Positions 9,223-18,952 of a stretch of 64,000 nucleotides of DNA are shown in pieces. The notes under the pieces were generated by a model. The model saw only the letters and a list, made by a program, of their open reading frames with translations. It had not been told where the DNA came from and ran no database searches. The stretch's first letter is position 1; each line of letters begins with the position of its first letter. The position numbers and the translations under genes are program-made. Source of the stretch: JANSWY01 sp965267245 (lineage in GTDB: Bacteria; Bacteroidota; Bacteroidia; Cytophagales; Cyclobacteriaceae); assembly GCA_965267245.1 (NCBI GenBank), contig OZ253939.1:806001-870000 (forward strand). The letters are read 5' to 3'.

Positions 9223-10824
9223 ATGGAACAACCTAAATCTTACAAATTACCATTCTTTGAAAAGGTGAGTTATGCCTTTGGTGATGGAGCGGCAAATATT
9301 GCCTGGCGAGGTGTAGCCACATTCTTGTTTATCTTCTATACTGATGTATATGGCTTATCACCTGCCACTGTGGGCCTTCTGATGCTTATCGCCAGATCAA
9401 GTGATGGCGTTAGTGATGTCCTTATGGGGATTATTGGAGACCGGACTAAAACAAAATGGGGTAATTTCAGACCCTGGATACTCTGGACAGCCATTCCACT
9501 CGGAGTAACACTTTCTTTGTTATTCACAACCCCTGATTTAAGCGAAACTGGTAAGATCATATATGCCTATACTACCTATATTATTTTCACTCTTATTTAT
9601 ACGGCCAATAACATTCCTTACGGTGCTTTGATGGCAGTAATGACTGGCGATGACAGAGAAAGAACCAGTATTGGTTCATTCAGAATGGTAGGTGCATTTG
9701 CAGGAGGAATGCTGGTTCAGGGTGCGATGTTGTACCTGGTTGCCTCATTTGGAAGTATTGATTCAAAAATCACACTTAATGAAGTTGGATCAGCTCATTA
9801 CGAGATATCAATCACTTCCTCGGAGAATGTTGAGAATGCCCAGGTAAAGACAAACAATGGAATTGCCACCATTTATCTTGATGGCACAGAAATTTCTAAT
9901 GAGGCTACAAAAAGTGTGAGTTTCCAGATTGTAGCTCAGCAAGATTACAAATTCCACGTTGTTGGAGTGGAGAAGCTCACAGTGGAAGACATTGAATTGA
10001 TCAATCAGAAGAAAGGTTACAGTCAGGCAATCTATTTGATGTCATGCTTTCTTGCAGTTTTTATGGTATTGACTTTTTATGGAACTAAGGAAAGAGTTTT
10101 ACCACCTAAGGACCAACAAACAAATCTCAAAAAAGACTTTTATGACCTTATCAGAAATAAGCCCTGGTTAGTATTATTAGCCATTGGGTTAATCTTCAAT
10201 GTTTACAATTCCATCAAACAGGGTATTACAGTAATTTATTTTACCCATTATCTGCAAGACCAACTGCTTTCGGCCTCCTACCTGGTGGCTCTGATGTTAG
10301 CTTCCATAGCAGGAGCTACGGCAACTGCTTCATTGGGCAAGAAATTTGGGAAAAAGACGCTGTTTATTTACGCGCTCATAATATCAGGTGGTATCAATGC
10401 ATTACTTGTTTTCTGTGGGCCTGATGATACAATCGCCATCTTCACTTTAGGGATACTTTCAGAAGTTGGAGCCGCCATCTTCCCTACCCTGTTTTTTGCC
10501 ATGTTAGGGGATGCTGCAGATTACTCAGAGTATAAAAATGGTCGCCGTGCGACAGGACTGGTATATTCAGCAGGTTCATTTGCCACCAAGTTTGGAGGTG
10601 GAATAGCCGGTGTAATCATTGGGTTGATACTGGCTGCATACAATTATGATGGATTAGATCATTCATCCATTCAAATGGCTATTCCTGGAATTAAGATGTT
10701 GATGAGTTGGGTTCCTGCTGTTGTGGCTGGAATTGCCGCAATAGTCATGTTGGCATATCCACTCAATCAAGACAAAATGGATGAAGTCACTACCACGCTG
10801 AATAATGCCAGAACTAATCAATAA
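9223..10824 (+). CDS. GPH-family sugar:cation symporter (MFS) with extra loop domain
   Basis: A 533-residue, 12-helix carrier of the glycoside-pentoside-hexuronide family. It has family features such as the SDGVSDVLMGIIGDRTKTKWGN region, including a WGNFRPW segment, and FAMLGDAADYSEYKNGRRATG. It lies in the inner membrane and probably imports cellobiose or cellodextrins, which the next gene phosphorolyses. Family members are usually about 450-480 residues. The excess comes from an insertion of about 85 residues (about 177-262) between consecutive membrane helices. It is rich in beta-type sequence (YEISITSS, ATIYLDG, SVSFQIV) and looks extracytoplasmic. The operon places it 29 bp before the GH94 gene. 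Confidence 0.92.
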   Translation: MEQPKSYKLPFFEKVSYAFGDGAANIAWRGVATFLFIFYTDVYGLSPATVGLLMLIARSSDGVSDVLMGIIGDRTKTKWGNFRPWILWTAIPLGVTLSLLFTTPDLSETGKIIYAYTTYIIFTLIYTANNIPYGALMAVMTGDDRERTSIGSFRMVGAFAGGMLVQGAMLYLVASFGSIDSKITLNEVGSAHYEISITSSENVENAQVKTNNGIATIYLDGTEISNEATKSVSFQIVAQQDYKFHVVGVEKLTVEDIELINQKKGYSQAIYLMSCFLAVFMVLTFYGTKERVLPPKDQQTNLKKDFYDLIRNKPWLVLLAIGLIFNVYNSIKQGITVIYFTHYLQDQLLSASYLVALMLASIAGATATASLGKKFGKKTLFIYALIISGGINALLVFCGPDDTIAIFTLGILSEVGAAIFPTLFFAMLGDAADYSEYKNGRRATGLVYSAGSFATKFGGGIAGVIIGLILAAYNYDGLDHSSIQMAIPGIKMLMSWVPAVVAGIAAIVMLAYPLNQDKMDEVTTTLNNARTNQ

Positions 10825-10853
10825 TAACCACGATTTATAAATACAAATCAATC

Positions 10854-13298
10854 ATGAAATACGGATTCTTTGACGATAGCAACCGCGAATATGTAATTAC
10901 TAACCCAGAGACACCCTGGCCCTGGATCAATTACCTGGGAAATGAGGATTTCTTTTCTCTCATTTCGAATACTGCTGGGGGTTACTCATTCTATAAGGAC
11001 GCAAAATTCAGGAGGCTAACGCGCTATCGCTACAATAATGTACCAATGGACACTGGAGGAAGATATTTTTATATCAAAGACGGTGATCAAATCTGGAATC
11101 CTGGTTGGAAACCATGTAAGACACCTCTTGACTTTTATGAGTGTAGACATGGAATGAACTACACTAAGATCACCGGAAAAAAGAACGGTATCGCAGTTGA
11201 TAGTCTCTTCTTTGTTCCACTAAATACCACTTCTGAAATTCAAAAACTTACTATAACCAATGAGTCAAATCAACCAAAGCAGATAAAGTTATTCTCATTT
11301 ACTGAGTGGGCCCTTTGGAATGCTGTGACTGATATGGAGAATTTCCAACGAAACTTCTCCACCGGTGAAGTAGAGATTGATGGATCTACCCTGTATCATA
11401 AAACAGAATACCGTGAAAGGCGTAATCATTATGCTTTTTATTCAGTGAATTCCCCCATTGATGGATATGATACTGATCGTGAAACATTTATGGGGCTAAA
11501 TAATGGTTTTCATGAACCTCGGGTTGTACTTAACGGTAAATCAACAAACAGTGTTGCTCATGGTTGGTCCCCTATTGCCTCACACCATCTTGAGATTTCT
11601 TTGGAACCCAATGAAAAGAAAGATTTGATATTCATTTTGGGGTATGTAGAGGTTGAGCAATCGGAGAAATGGGAATCAAAAGGTATAATCAATAAGAAAC
11701 CTGCTAACAGAATCATTGAAGATTTTAATACTTCTCAACAAGTAGATCAGGCATTCAGCGAGCTTCAAAAATATTGGGATGATCTGCTATCTGTTTATCA
11801 GGTATCAAGCGGTGATGAAAAACTGGATAGGATGGTCAATGTCTGGAACCAGTACCAATGTATGATCACATTTTGCTTCTCCAGGTCAGCTTCATTTTTT
11901 GAAAGTGGTATTGGACGTGGTATGGGCTTCCGTGATTCAAATCAGGATTTAATCGGGTTTGTACACCAGGTTCCTGAACGAGCCAGACAGAGAATATTAG
12001 ATATTGCAGCTACTCAGTTTCCGGATGGTAGTTGTTATCACCAGTACCAACCTTTGACCAAAAGAGGCAATAACGACATTGGAAGTGGTTTTAACGATGA
12101 TCCACTCTGGTTGATTTTAGGTACAACCGAATATTTGAAAGAAACCGGTGATTTCTCCATTCTTGAAGAAATGGTTCCATTTGACAATGATGAATCTTTG
12201 GCTAAATCCTTATTGGAACACCTGAAAATCTCTTTTGATTATACTGTCAATAACCTTGGGCCTCATGGATTGCCATTAATTGGAAGAGCGGATTGGAATG
12301 ATTGCCTGAATTTAAATTGTTTCAGCCATGATCCAAATGAATCATTTCAAACCACAGAGAATAATACTGAAGGAACCCAAGCGGAATCAGTGATGATTGC
12401 CGGGTTATTCATGGTGTATGGAAATGAATACGGAAAACTTTGCGAGTTTCTTGGTGATGTAAATGAAGCTGAAAGAATTCAAAAACATTTGAATGAAATG
12501 GAGAGTGCCATCAAAACACATGGTTGGGATGGCGAATGGTTTCTCCGAGCTTATGATTTCCATGGGAAGAAAATTGGCAGCAAGGAAAACAAAGAAGGTC
12601 AGATATTCATCGAATCAAATGGCTGGTGTAGTATGGCTGGAATTGGGTTAAAGGAAGGAAAGGTTGAGCAGGCCCTAAATTCGGTAAAGGAACGGTTAGA
12701 TTGTGAGTATGGAATTGTATTAAATAACCCTGCATTCACAGAATACCATATAGAATATGGGGAAATAACTACCTACCCTGAAGGATACAAAGAGAATGCC
12801 GGTATTTTCTGTCACAATAACCCCTGGATTATGATTGGGGAAACGGTTCTTGGGCGAGGAAATCAGGCATGGGATTACTTCAAGAAAATATGCCCGGCCT
12901 ACCTGGAGGACATCAGTGAACTCCATAAGACTGAACCTTATGTTTACTCGCAAATGATTGCAGGTAAAGATGCGTTTAGGCCAGGAGAAGCAAAGAATTC
13001 CTGGCTTACGGGTACAGCTGCATGGAACTTCTACACAATTAGTCAATACATCCTGGGAATAAGACCTAGCTATGAAGGATTATTAATTGACCCATGTGTA
13101 CCAAAAGATTGGAAATCATACAGTGTGACCAGAAAATTCAGAGGAGCTACCTATAACATCACAATCAACAACCCAGAAGGCGTTTCAAAGGGAGTTAAAC
13201 AAATTTTGCTTGATGGAGCTGTTATTGAAGGTTCTGTTATACCAATTCAATCGCAGGAAGAATATGAAGTAATTGTAGCGCTAGGAATAAAACATTAA
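10854..13298 (+). CDS. Cellobiose phosphorylase (GH94)
   Basis: An 814-residue cytoplasmic enzyme without a signal peptide. The N-terminus MKYGFFDDSNREYVITNPET and the following NYLGNEDFF and GGYSFYKDA segments are characteristic of GH94 cellobiose phosphorylases. The catalytic-domain motif GRADWNDCLN is present (D480/D483 region, containing the general-acid Asp of the family). The enzyme would convert cellobiose plus phosphate to glucose-1-phosphate and glucose, saving ATP. The length matches the family (about 810-825). Its neighbours, a GPH symporter and a GH9 endoglucanase, support a cellodextrin substrate. A chitobiose or laminaribiose phosphorylase is a less likely alternative. Confidence 0.94.
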   Translation: MKYGFFDDSNREYVITNPETPWPWINYLGNEDFFSLISNTAGGYSFYKDAKFRRLTRYRYNNVPMDTGGRYFYIKDGDQIWNPGWKPCKTPLDFYECRHGMNYTKITGKKNGIAVDSLFFVPLNTTSEIQKLTITNESNQPKQIKLFSFTEWALWNAVTDMENFQRNFSTGEVEIDGSTLYHKTEYRERRNHYAFYSVNSPIDGYDTDRETFMGLNNGFHEPRVVLNGKSTNSVAHGWSPIASHHLEISLEPNEKKDLIFILGYVEVEQSEKWESKGIINKKPANRIIEDFNTSQQVDQAFSELQKYWDDLLSVYQVSSGDEKLDRMVNVWNQYQCMITFCFSRSASFFESGIGRGMGFRDSNQDLIGFVHQVPERARQRILDIAATQFPDGSCYHQYQPLTKRGNNDIGSGFNDDPLWLILGTTEYLKETGDFSILEEMVPFDNDESLAKSLLEHLKISFDYTVNNLGPHGLPLIGRADWNDCLNLNCFSHDPNESFQTTENNTEGTQAESVMIAGLFMVYGNEYGKLCEFLGDVNEAERIQKHLNEMESAIKTHGWDGEWFLRAYDFHGKKIGSKENKEGQIFIESNGWCSMAGIGLKEGKVEQALNSVKERLDCEYGIVLNNPAFTEYHIEYGEITTYPEGYKENAGIFCHNNPWIMIGETVLGRGNQAWDYFKKICPAYLEDISELHKTEPYVYSQMIAGKDAFRPGEAKNSWLTGTAAWNFYTISQYILGIRPSYEGLLIDPCVPKDWKSYSVTRKFRGATYNITINNPEGVSKGVKQILLDGAVIEGSVIPIQSQEEYEVIVALGIKH

Positions 13299-13302
13299 CG
13301 AA

Positions 13303-15030
13303 ATGAAATACCTATTTACAGTAACTGTTGCATCATTATTGATAATGATCACTCAAATGTGCACTTCCAGCAAGCAAGTACCAGTTGATTTTGAGGAAAA
13401 TGATCAGATTTTTATTAATCAACTTGGTTATTTGACAGATGGACCAAAAATGGCATTGTTTAAGGAAAAACCAAATAGCTTCCAAATTATCGATGAGAAT
13501 GGTGGGGTTGTTTATAAGGGAAATGTGTCTACAATGCAATATTGGGATTTATCTGGTGATTCAGTTTGTGTCGCAGACTTTTCAGCCTTTAAGACTTTGG
13601 GTAAATACCGTATCTGCGATAATGAAAAACAATGTTCCTTCCTTTTTGAGATAGGCAATCAAATATATAATGAACTAGCGGATGCTGCATTGAAATCTTT
13701 CTATTTTGCCAGGTGCAGTTACTCTATTGAAGAAACGTACGGCGGAAAGTGGAATCGACCATCAGGTCATCCCGATACAGCAGTTTATATTCATGAATCC
13801 GCAGCAGACAAGAATAGACCACCTGGAACCAAAATTTCTTCCCCGGGAGGTTGGTATGACGCTGGGGATTATGGAAAGTATGTGGTAAATAGTAGTATCA
13901 CCACATGGACTTTACTCCAGAGCCTTCAAATCAATAGTTCGTTTCATAAAGATCAGCGTCTCAATATTCCAGAATCTGACAATAATCTTCCGGATGTACT
14001 GGACGAAGCATTGATTAACCTTCAATGGATGATGAGTATGCAAGATCCAAATGATGGTGGTGTTTACCACAAACTCACCACAAAATCCTTTGACGGATTT
14101 AAAATGCCCGATGAAACAAACATGGATCGATATGTGGTCCAAAAAAGCACAGCGGCAACTCTGGACTTTGCAGCTACAATGGCTAATGCTTCCAGAATCC
14201 TAAACACGTATGACCAAACAGAACAAGCTTCAAAAATGAAGTCAGCTGCATTGGTTGCCTGGGATTGGGCAATCGCAAATCCGGATGCCTTTTACAAACA
14301 GCCTAATGATATTTCTACAGGTGCGTATCCAGACACTTTAATATCAGACGAATGGTTCTGGGCGGCTTCAGAGCTATACTTACTTACTGAGGAACCCTAT
14401 TATAAATCTAATTTAGAAGCAAATTACATCCCTGCAATTACTCCAAAATGGGATGTTGTTCATGGCTTAGGCATTATTTCCCTGCTTATGTCAGATAGGA
14501 GATCTGAATTTCCTGAAATGGAAAAAGATTACCTCAACTACATCAATCTTATGCTTCAGAAAGAAACTGCCTCACCCTACATGATCAGCATGGACAAATT
14601 TGCCTGGGGAAGTAATTCAGATGTGGCCAATGATGGCATGTTGAAAATTATTGGCTATCATTTAAAACCTGATGATCGTTTTATCAAGTCTGCTCTAAAT
14701 GACCTTCATTATTTACTGGGACGCAACACTACTGGTTACTCTTTTGTAACAGGATTTGGTTCTAAAACTCCCTTAAAACCACATAACAGAATTATCTCAT
14801 CAGACGGAGTAGATGAGCCCATTCCCGGTTACATTGTTGGTGGTCCTAACACTATTGTCTTAAAAGATTGTAGTCCACAAAATGTAGAGAGAAGTGTATT
14901 TCCAGCAGCGTCATACACTGACACTGAATGTAGTTTCTCAACCAATGAAACGGCGATCAACTGGAATGCTCCATTGGTCTTTTTGTTATCCGGAATCTCA
15001 TCAACAACCAACAAAACAGAAATACCATGA
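13303..15030 (+). CDS. GH9 endoglucanase lipoprotein
   Basis: A 575-residue protein with an N-terminal signal and a lipobox-like MITQMC. An N-terminal Ig-like CelD_N-type domain (about residues 30-110, starting IFINQLGYLTDGPKMALF) precedes a GH9 (alpha/alpha)6 catalytic domain. The GH9 signature GGWYDAGDYGKYVVN carries the paired Asp residues that activate water, and NETAINWNAPLVF near the C-terminus holds the likely acid Glu. The enzyme would cut beta-1,4-glucan at the cell surface or in the periplasm and feed cellodextrins to the symporter and GH94 enzyme. It starts 4 bp after GH94 and overlaps the LacI gene by 4 bp. Exo-acting GH9 variants cannot be excluded. Confidence 0.94.
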   Translation: MKYLFTVTVASLLIMITQMCTSSKQVPVDFEENDQIFINQLGYLTDGPKMALFKEKPNSFQIIDENGGVVYKGNVSTMQYWDLSGDSVCVADFSAFKTLGKYRICDNEKQCSFLFEIGNQIYNELADAALKSFYFARCSYSIEETYGGKWNRPSGHPDTAVYIHESAADKNRPPGTKISSPGGWYDAGDYGKYVVNSSITTWTLLQSLQINSSFHKDQRLNIPESDNNLPDVLDEALINLQWMMSMQDPNDGGVYHKLTTKSFDGFKMPDETNMDRYVVQKSTAATLDFAATMANASRILNTYDQTEQASKMKSAALVAWDWAIANPDAFYKQPNDISTGAYPDTLISDEWFWAASELYLLTEEPYYKSNLEANYIPAITPKWDVVHGLGIISLLMSDRRSEFPEMEKDYLNYINLMLQKETASPYMISMDKFAWGSNSDVANDGMLKIIGYHLKPDDRFIKSALNDLHYLLGRNTTGYSFVTGFGSKTPLKPHNRIISSDGVDEPIPGYIVGGPNTIVLKDCSPQNVERSVFPAASYTDTECSFSTNETAINWNAPLVFLLSGISSTTNKTEIP

Positions 15031-16049
15031 AAAGAGGTGTCGTTACCATGTTAGAAATAGCCAAAGAAATGGAAGTATCTGTAACTACTGTTTCCAGGGC
15101 ACTTTCAGGAAGTAACCTTGTGCGCAAAGAGGTGTCTGATGGAATAAAAGCATTAGCCATTAAGTATAATTATGTGCCAAACTATCAGGCCCTGAGCCTT
15201 AAATACCGGAGAACCAACACCATTGGCATTGTGCTTCCAAAACCCGATCATGATTTTTTTGCCCGCATTGTGAGAGGAGTTGAGGAATATGCCCAGAAAC
15301 ATCAGTACAATGTAATCTTATGCCCTACTTATGATTCATATGAAAGAGAGGTTACACATGTCAACAAGTTGATCTCAGGAAGAGTAGATGGGTTACTTAT
15401 TTGTGTGAGCAATGAAACCAAGGACTTTGACCATTTAAGAAGTTGCATGGACAGAAAAGTCCCTATCGTTTGTTTTGATTGTGACAGTGATGAACTGGAA
15501 ACCCCAAAAGTCTTATTGGATGATGTAGATGCAGGTTTCAAAGCTGTAAACCATCTCATTGAGCAAGGATGTAAGCAAATTGCATATTTAGGTGGCCCCA
15601 GGGATGTATCTGTCAATAGAAACAGGTTGAAAGGATACCTGAAAGCCTTATCAGAAGTGGGTCTTTCACCGGCAAATGAATTGATCAAACATTGTGATCC
15701 TGATAGCTTTGAAAATGGCCTTGAATGCAGCAAAGAGATACTATCAAGTGGAAACGTAGATGGAATTTTTGCGGGTACAGACTTACTCGCCATTTCGGCA
15801 ATTAAATGTGCTAAATCATTTGGTTTAAGTGTTCCCCATGATCTTGCTGTGGTTGGTTTCAGTAATTGGTCAATTGGTCATTTTTATGAACCTTCCCTTA
15901 CCACCATGTCACAACCTGGTGAAGAAATGGGAAGATTAGCTGCACAGTCATTATTAAATCAAATCCAATCGCCAAATGAAGGGCAAGAGAATGAGATAAT
16001 TCTAAAAAGTTCATTGGTTATAAGAGAAAGTAGCAGAAAAATCAACTGA
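15027..16049 (+). CDS. LacI-family transcriptional regulator
   Basis: A 340-residue regulator. The helix-turn-helix is at the N-terminus (MLEIAKEMEVSVTTVSRALS), followed by the hinge and a periplasmic-binding-protein-like sensor (TIGIVLPKPDHDFFARIVRG, GVDGIFAGTD-like, DLAVVGFSNW). The start ATG overlaps the GH9 stop (ATGA), so it is cotranscribed with the cellodextrin genes. It is a second sugar-responsive regulator in the operon besides the NUDIX protein. The effector and operator are not visible with certainty. Confidence 0.95.
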   Translation: MKRGVVTMLEIAKEMEVSVTTVSRALSGSNLVRKEVSDGIKALAIKYNYVPNYQALSLKYRRTNTIGIVLPKPDHDFFARIVRGVEEYAQKHQYNVILCPTYDSYEREVTHVNKLISGRVDGLLICVSNETKDFDHLRSCMDRKVPIVCFDCDSDELETPKVLLDDVDAGFKAVNHLIEQGCKQIAYLGGPRDVSVNRNRLKGYLKALSEVGLSPANELIKHCDPDSFENGLECSKEILSSGNVDGIFAGTDLLAISAIKCAKSFGLSVPHDLAVVGFSNWSIGHFYEPSLTTMSQPGEEMGRLAAQSLLNQIQSPNEGQENEIILKSSLVIRESSRKIN

Positions 16050-16176
16050 GGATTTTTCAGACCTTGAGCTGATTATTTTTCCTAAAACCCGACTTAACTA
16101 GTTCTTCTCCATCTAGGTGAACTCCAGTAACCTCATTTATTAGCAAGTTAAATTGAGCAATGGCGAGTTTTGACCC

Positions 16177-17664
16177 ATGCTAAATAATAAGTTCATGAGG
16201 TTACTACCATTTTCCAAACTAATTCTTCCTGTCTTAATTTTAATAAGTTGTTCATCTGATGATTCTGTGAATAAGTTGAATGATGGAACTGAAATCCTAT
16301 CCTTTAAATTGAAGGATATCGCAACCACATCGTCAAATATTGACAAGACCAATAAAGTAATTGAACTGGGTGTAGCGTTTGGAACTGACTTGACTTCACT
16401 CATCGCCGAATTTACATTATCAGAAGGTTCAACTGCTGAGGTAAACGGAATTCTACAAACCTCAGGTGAAACACTTAATGATTTCACTAATATTGTTTCA
16501 TATGTTGTCACTGCAGAGGATGGAAAAACAATCACCAACTGGGATGTTATAATCATACCAGATGAAGGTTCTACTGAAACTGAAATTATAGCATTTGATT
16601 TTGCCAACATACCTTTCAGTGATGTTTCTATTAACACGGAGAGCAAGTCCATTGTCGTTAAATTACCATTTAATACAGGTATTTCAGACCTGATTGCTAC
16701 TTTTTCAATATCACACGGAGCAACAATATTCATTAACAATATTGAACAAGAGTCTGGTGTCACAGCTAATGATTATTCAGGTCCGGTCACCTTCACTGTT
16801 GTTGCGGAAAATCCAGAATTTAAGTCGGATTGGACCATTTCAGTGATGTTACTTGATGAGCAGCCTTATGTCACAACTTTAGCTAGTATACCTTCTAATG
16901 GTGGGATTGCTGTTAGTGCGGATGGTACAATATATACAACAAGTGAATCAGACAAGATTTATAGAATAACTCCAACCGGAGAAGTAGAAACTTTCATCGA
17001 AAATAATGATCATATAACCCGTGCGACGATGATTATTTTTGACAACAATGAAGAATTCTTATATATCTCAAATACACCTACTGATAGATTAGGGTGGATA
17101 TCAAAAGTAGCATTAGATGCTACTTCAGAAATTTATATTGACAGCATTGTGTTACCCACAGGTATCGCTTTTGATGAAATGAACCAGTTATATGTGGCAG
17201 ACCAAACAAATACCGTTTGGCGAGTAGACGAAAACGGTGAGCAATCAGTGTTTGCTCAAAGTAGCACCTTCAACAGACCTCATGGTATGGCCTTTGTGGA
17301 TGGTACGCTGTTTGTTTCAAGTGCCCATGATGGCAATATCTTTAAACTATCTACTGTGGAGGCATCCCCTTCAATTGACTTGTTTGCCCATGTAGATGGT
17401 TTGCAACAGCAATGGGCTTCCGGCTATATGATGTATGCAAATAACTTTCTGTACATCACTAATGGAGATAATAAGGTTCATCAGATTGATATGGATGGTG
17501 AAGTAGTACCTTTTGCTGGCAATGGAAATAAGGGAGCTTCAGACGGACCAGCTTCATACGCCACTTTTAACGGACCTAACGGTATTGGCGGACTATCCGA
17601 TGGGTCAATCCTTTATGTAGGGGAATATGGTGTGAACAGGATTAGAAAAATTCAAAACAATTGA
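16177..17664 (+). CDS. Lipoprotein with DUF5018-like domains and NHL-type propeller
   Basis: A 495-residue lipoprotein (lipobox LILISC, then SSDDS). Two similar N-terminal beta domains (about residues 40-135 and 140-230) end in TNWDVIIIP and SDWTISVML, resembling DUF5018-type repeats. The C-terminal half is an NHL/SMP-30-like propeller (LPTGIAFDEMNQLYVAD, FNRPHGMAFVDGTLFVSS, FNGPNGIGGLSDGSILYVGE). The ATG at 16195 (MRLLPFSK) is an alternative start that fits a signal peptide slightly better. It follows the LacI gene by 127 bp. Surface-exposed propellers of this type often accompany glycan-use loci, but no enzymatic role can be stated. Confidence 0.85.
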   Translation: MLNNKFMRLLPFSKLILPVLILISCSSDDSVNKLNDGTEILSFKLKDIATTSSNIDKTNKVIELGVAFGTDLTSLIAEFTLSEGSTAEVNGILQTSGETLNDFTNIVSYVVTAEDGKTITNWDVIIIPDEGSTETEIIAFDFANIPFSDVSINTESKSIVVKLPFNTGISDLIATFSISHGATIFINNIEQESGVTANDYSGPVTFTVVAENPEFKSDWTISVMLLDEQPYVTTLASIPSNGGIAVSADGTIYTTSESDKIYRITPTGEVETFIENNDHITRATMIIFDNNEEFLYISNTPTDRLGWISKVALDATSEIYIDSIVLPTGIAFDEMNQLYVADQTNTVWRVDENGEQSVFAQSSTFNRPHGMAFVDGTLFVSSAHDGNIFKLSTVEASPSIDLFAHVDGLQQQWASGYMMYANNFLYITNGDNKVHQIDMDGEVVPFAGNGNKGASDGPASYATFNGPNGIGGLSDGSILYVGEYGVNRIRKIQNN

Positions 17665-17685
17665 TGAAAATAGATTCGTTATAGG

Positions 17686-18822
17686 TTAAATATGTGACTT
17701 ATACCTATTCTTCTTAATATGCTTAGCATAATTGTTTGGTGTCATTCCATATTCGCTCTTAAAAAAAGCATAAAAGGAAGCTTTGCTTTTAAAACCACAA
17801 CGTTGGGCTAACCCGAAGATAGAATACTGTTTATCCTCGCCAGAATCAATTAAATAACTTACATGCTTAACCCTATATACATTTACAAAATCATAAAATG
17901 AAGTATGCATAAATGAATTAAGCAAATGAGATAAGTGATGAGCAGGTAAATCAATAAACTGAGCCAATTTTGTTAATGTAAGATTGCTATCCAGGTAGGG
18001 AGATTCATTTTCCATAAAATCAATCAGTTTTGATTTAAGCTGTTGTAAATCCAGCCCATTGTACTTTGATTTAATAGGTTTTATGTAAGTAAATAGCTGA
18101 TGCGATTTATTAATACTTCCCCAGGCAAGAAGGATAACAAATAGTGTCCACATTATTAGTGACCAATTTTCGATAAAGTTGTTCGGTTGATCAGTGAAGT
18201 TTCGATAAGTGGAATAAATGAATTCAAAAACAAAGTAGCTCCCAAAAGCTAAAATCAGTCTTTTCAGATTTACCAGACTATTGATCTCATTGCCAGATGA
18301 CTGATCGAAGAACAATCGTTGATATCTGTGCAGTACTAAAAAGGCAGCAATCAAATACACCAGCATTTGAACCATCATGAGCAGAATGAATGCCTTTACT
18401 AGATCAGAGTAAACTGCGCCATTAGCCAAATAACTTTCCAGAATACCTATTTTCAATTCAATTGAAGCAAAAGGCAGGTCATGATATAGATAAGCAAATA
18501 TCAAAAAAGGTAAAAAATGCGCCAAATGAGACCACCTGATTGGCCTGCCTATTCTGGTAGTGGTAAATAACCAAATCAAAGGTGCTATTGCGTACCAGGA
18601 AGCGTCAGAAATATACAATCCATAAGGAAACGATTTATAAAGGTTTGAAAGTCTCAGGCTATGGTCAAGTGTAATTAAAATAATACACAGCAATAATAAA
18701 GACATAATTAATCTCGATGAGATCAATCCTACTCGCTTTATATTGAATGTTAGGATAAGAAACAATGCTTGAAATGTCCCCAGCAAAAGTATAAAAGACC
18801 ATATTGTGATTTCAACGTTCAC
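17686..18822 (-). CDS. Membrane-anchored AraC-family transcriptional regulator
   Basis: A 378-residue protein. Residues about 1-240 contain around seven hydrophobic helices (for example WSFILLLGTFQALFLILTF). The C-terminal 100 residues form an AraC-type double helix-turn-helix (LTLTKLAQFIDLPAHHLSHLL, FGLAQRCGFKSKASFYAFFK, and YGMTPNNYAKH). The architecture is common in Bacteroidota and implies sensing in the inner membrane with DNA binding on the cytoplasmic face. It is convergent with the NHL lipoprotein and divergent from the unknown gene at 18953. The target genes are unknown. Confidence 0.93.
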   Translation of the reverse strand: MNVEITIWSFILLLGTFQALFLILTFNIKRVGLISSRLIMSLLLLCIILITLDHSLRLSNLYKSFPYGLYISDASWYAIAPLIWLFTTTRIGRPIRWSHLAHFLPFLIFAYLYHDLPFASIELKIGILESYLANGAVYSDLVKAFILLMMVQMLVYLIAAFLVLHRYQRLFFDQSSGNEINSLVNLKRLILAFGSYFVFEFIYSTYRNFTDQPNNFIENWSLIMWTLFVILLAWGSINKSHQLFTYIKPIKSKYNGLDLQQLKSKLIDFMENESPYLDSNLTLTKLAQFIDLPAHHLSHLLNSFMHTSFYDFVNVYRVKHVSYLIDSGEDKQYSIFGLAQRCGFKSKASFYAFFKSEYGMTPNNYAKHIKKNRYKSHI

Positions 18823-18952
18823 CTGACTAGCTATTATTAATTCGTGATTGTTTATGCTAAAAACCTTTTATTCAGAAATAAACCTTATAAATTTAGAATA
18901 AGTTTTCATCTCTCAAATCGCATTTGATACCTATTGCGGATAACCTTTAGCA

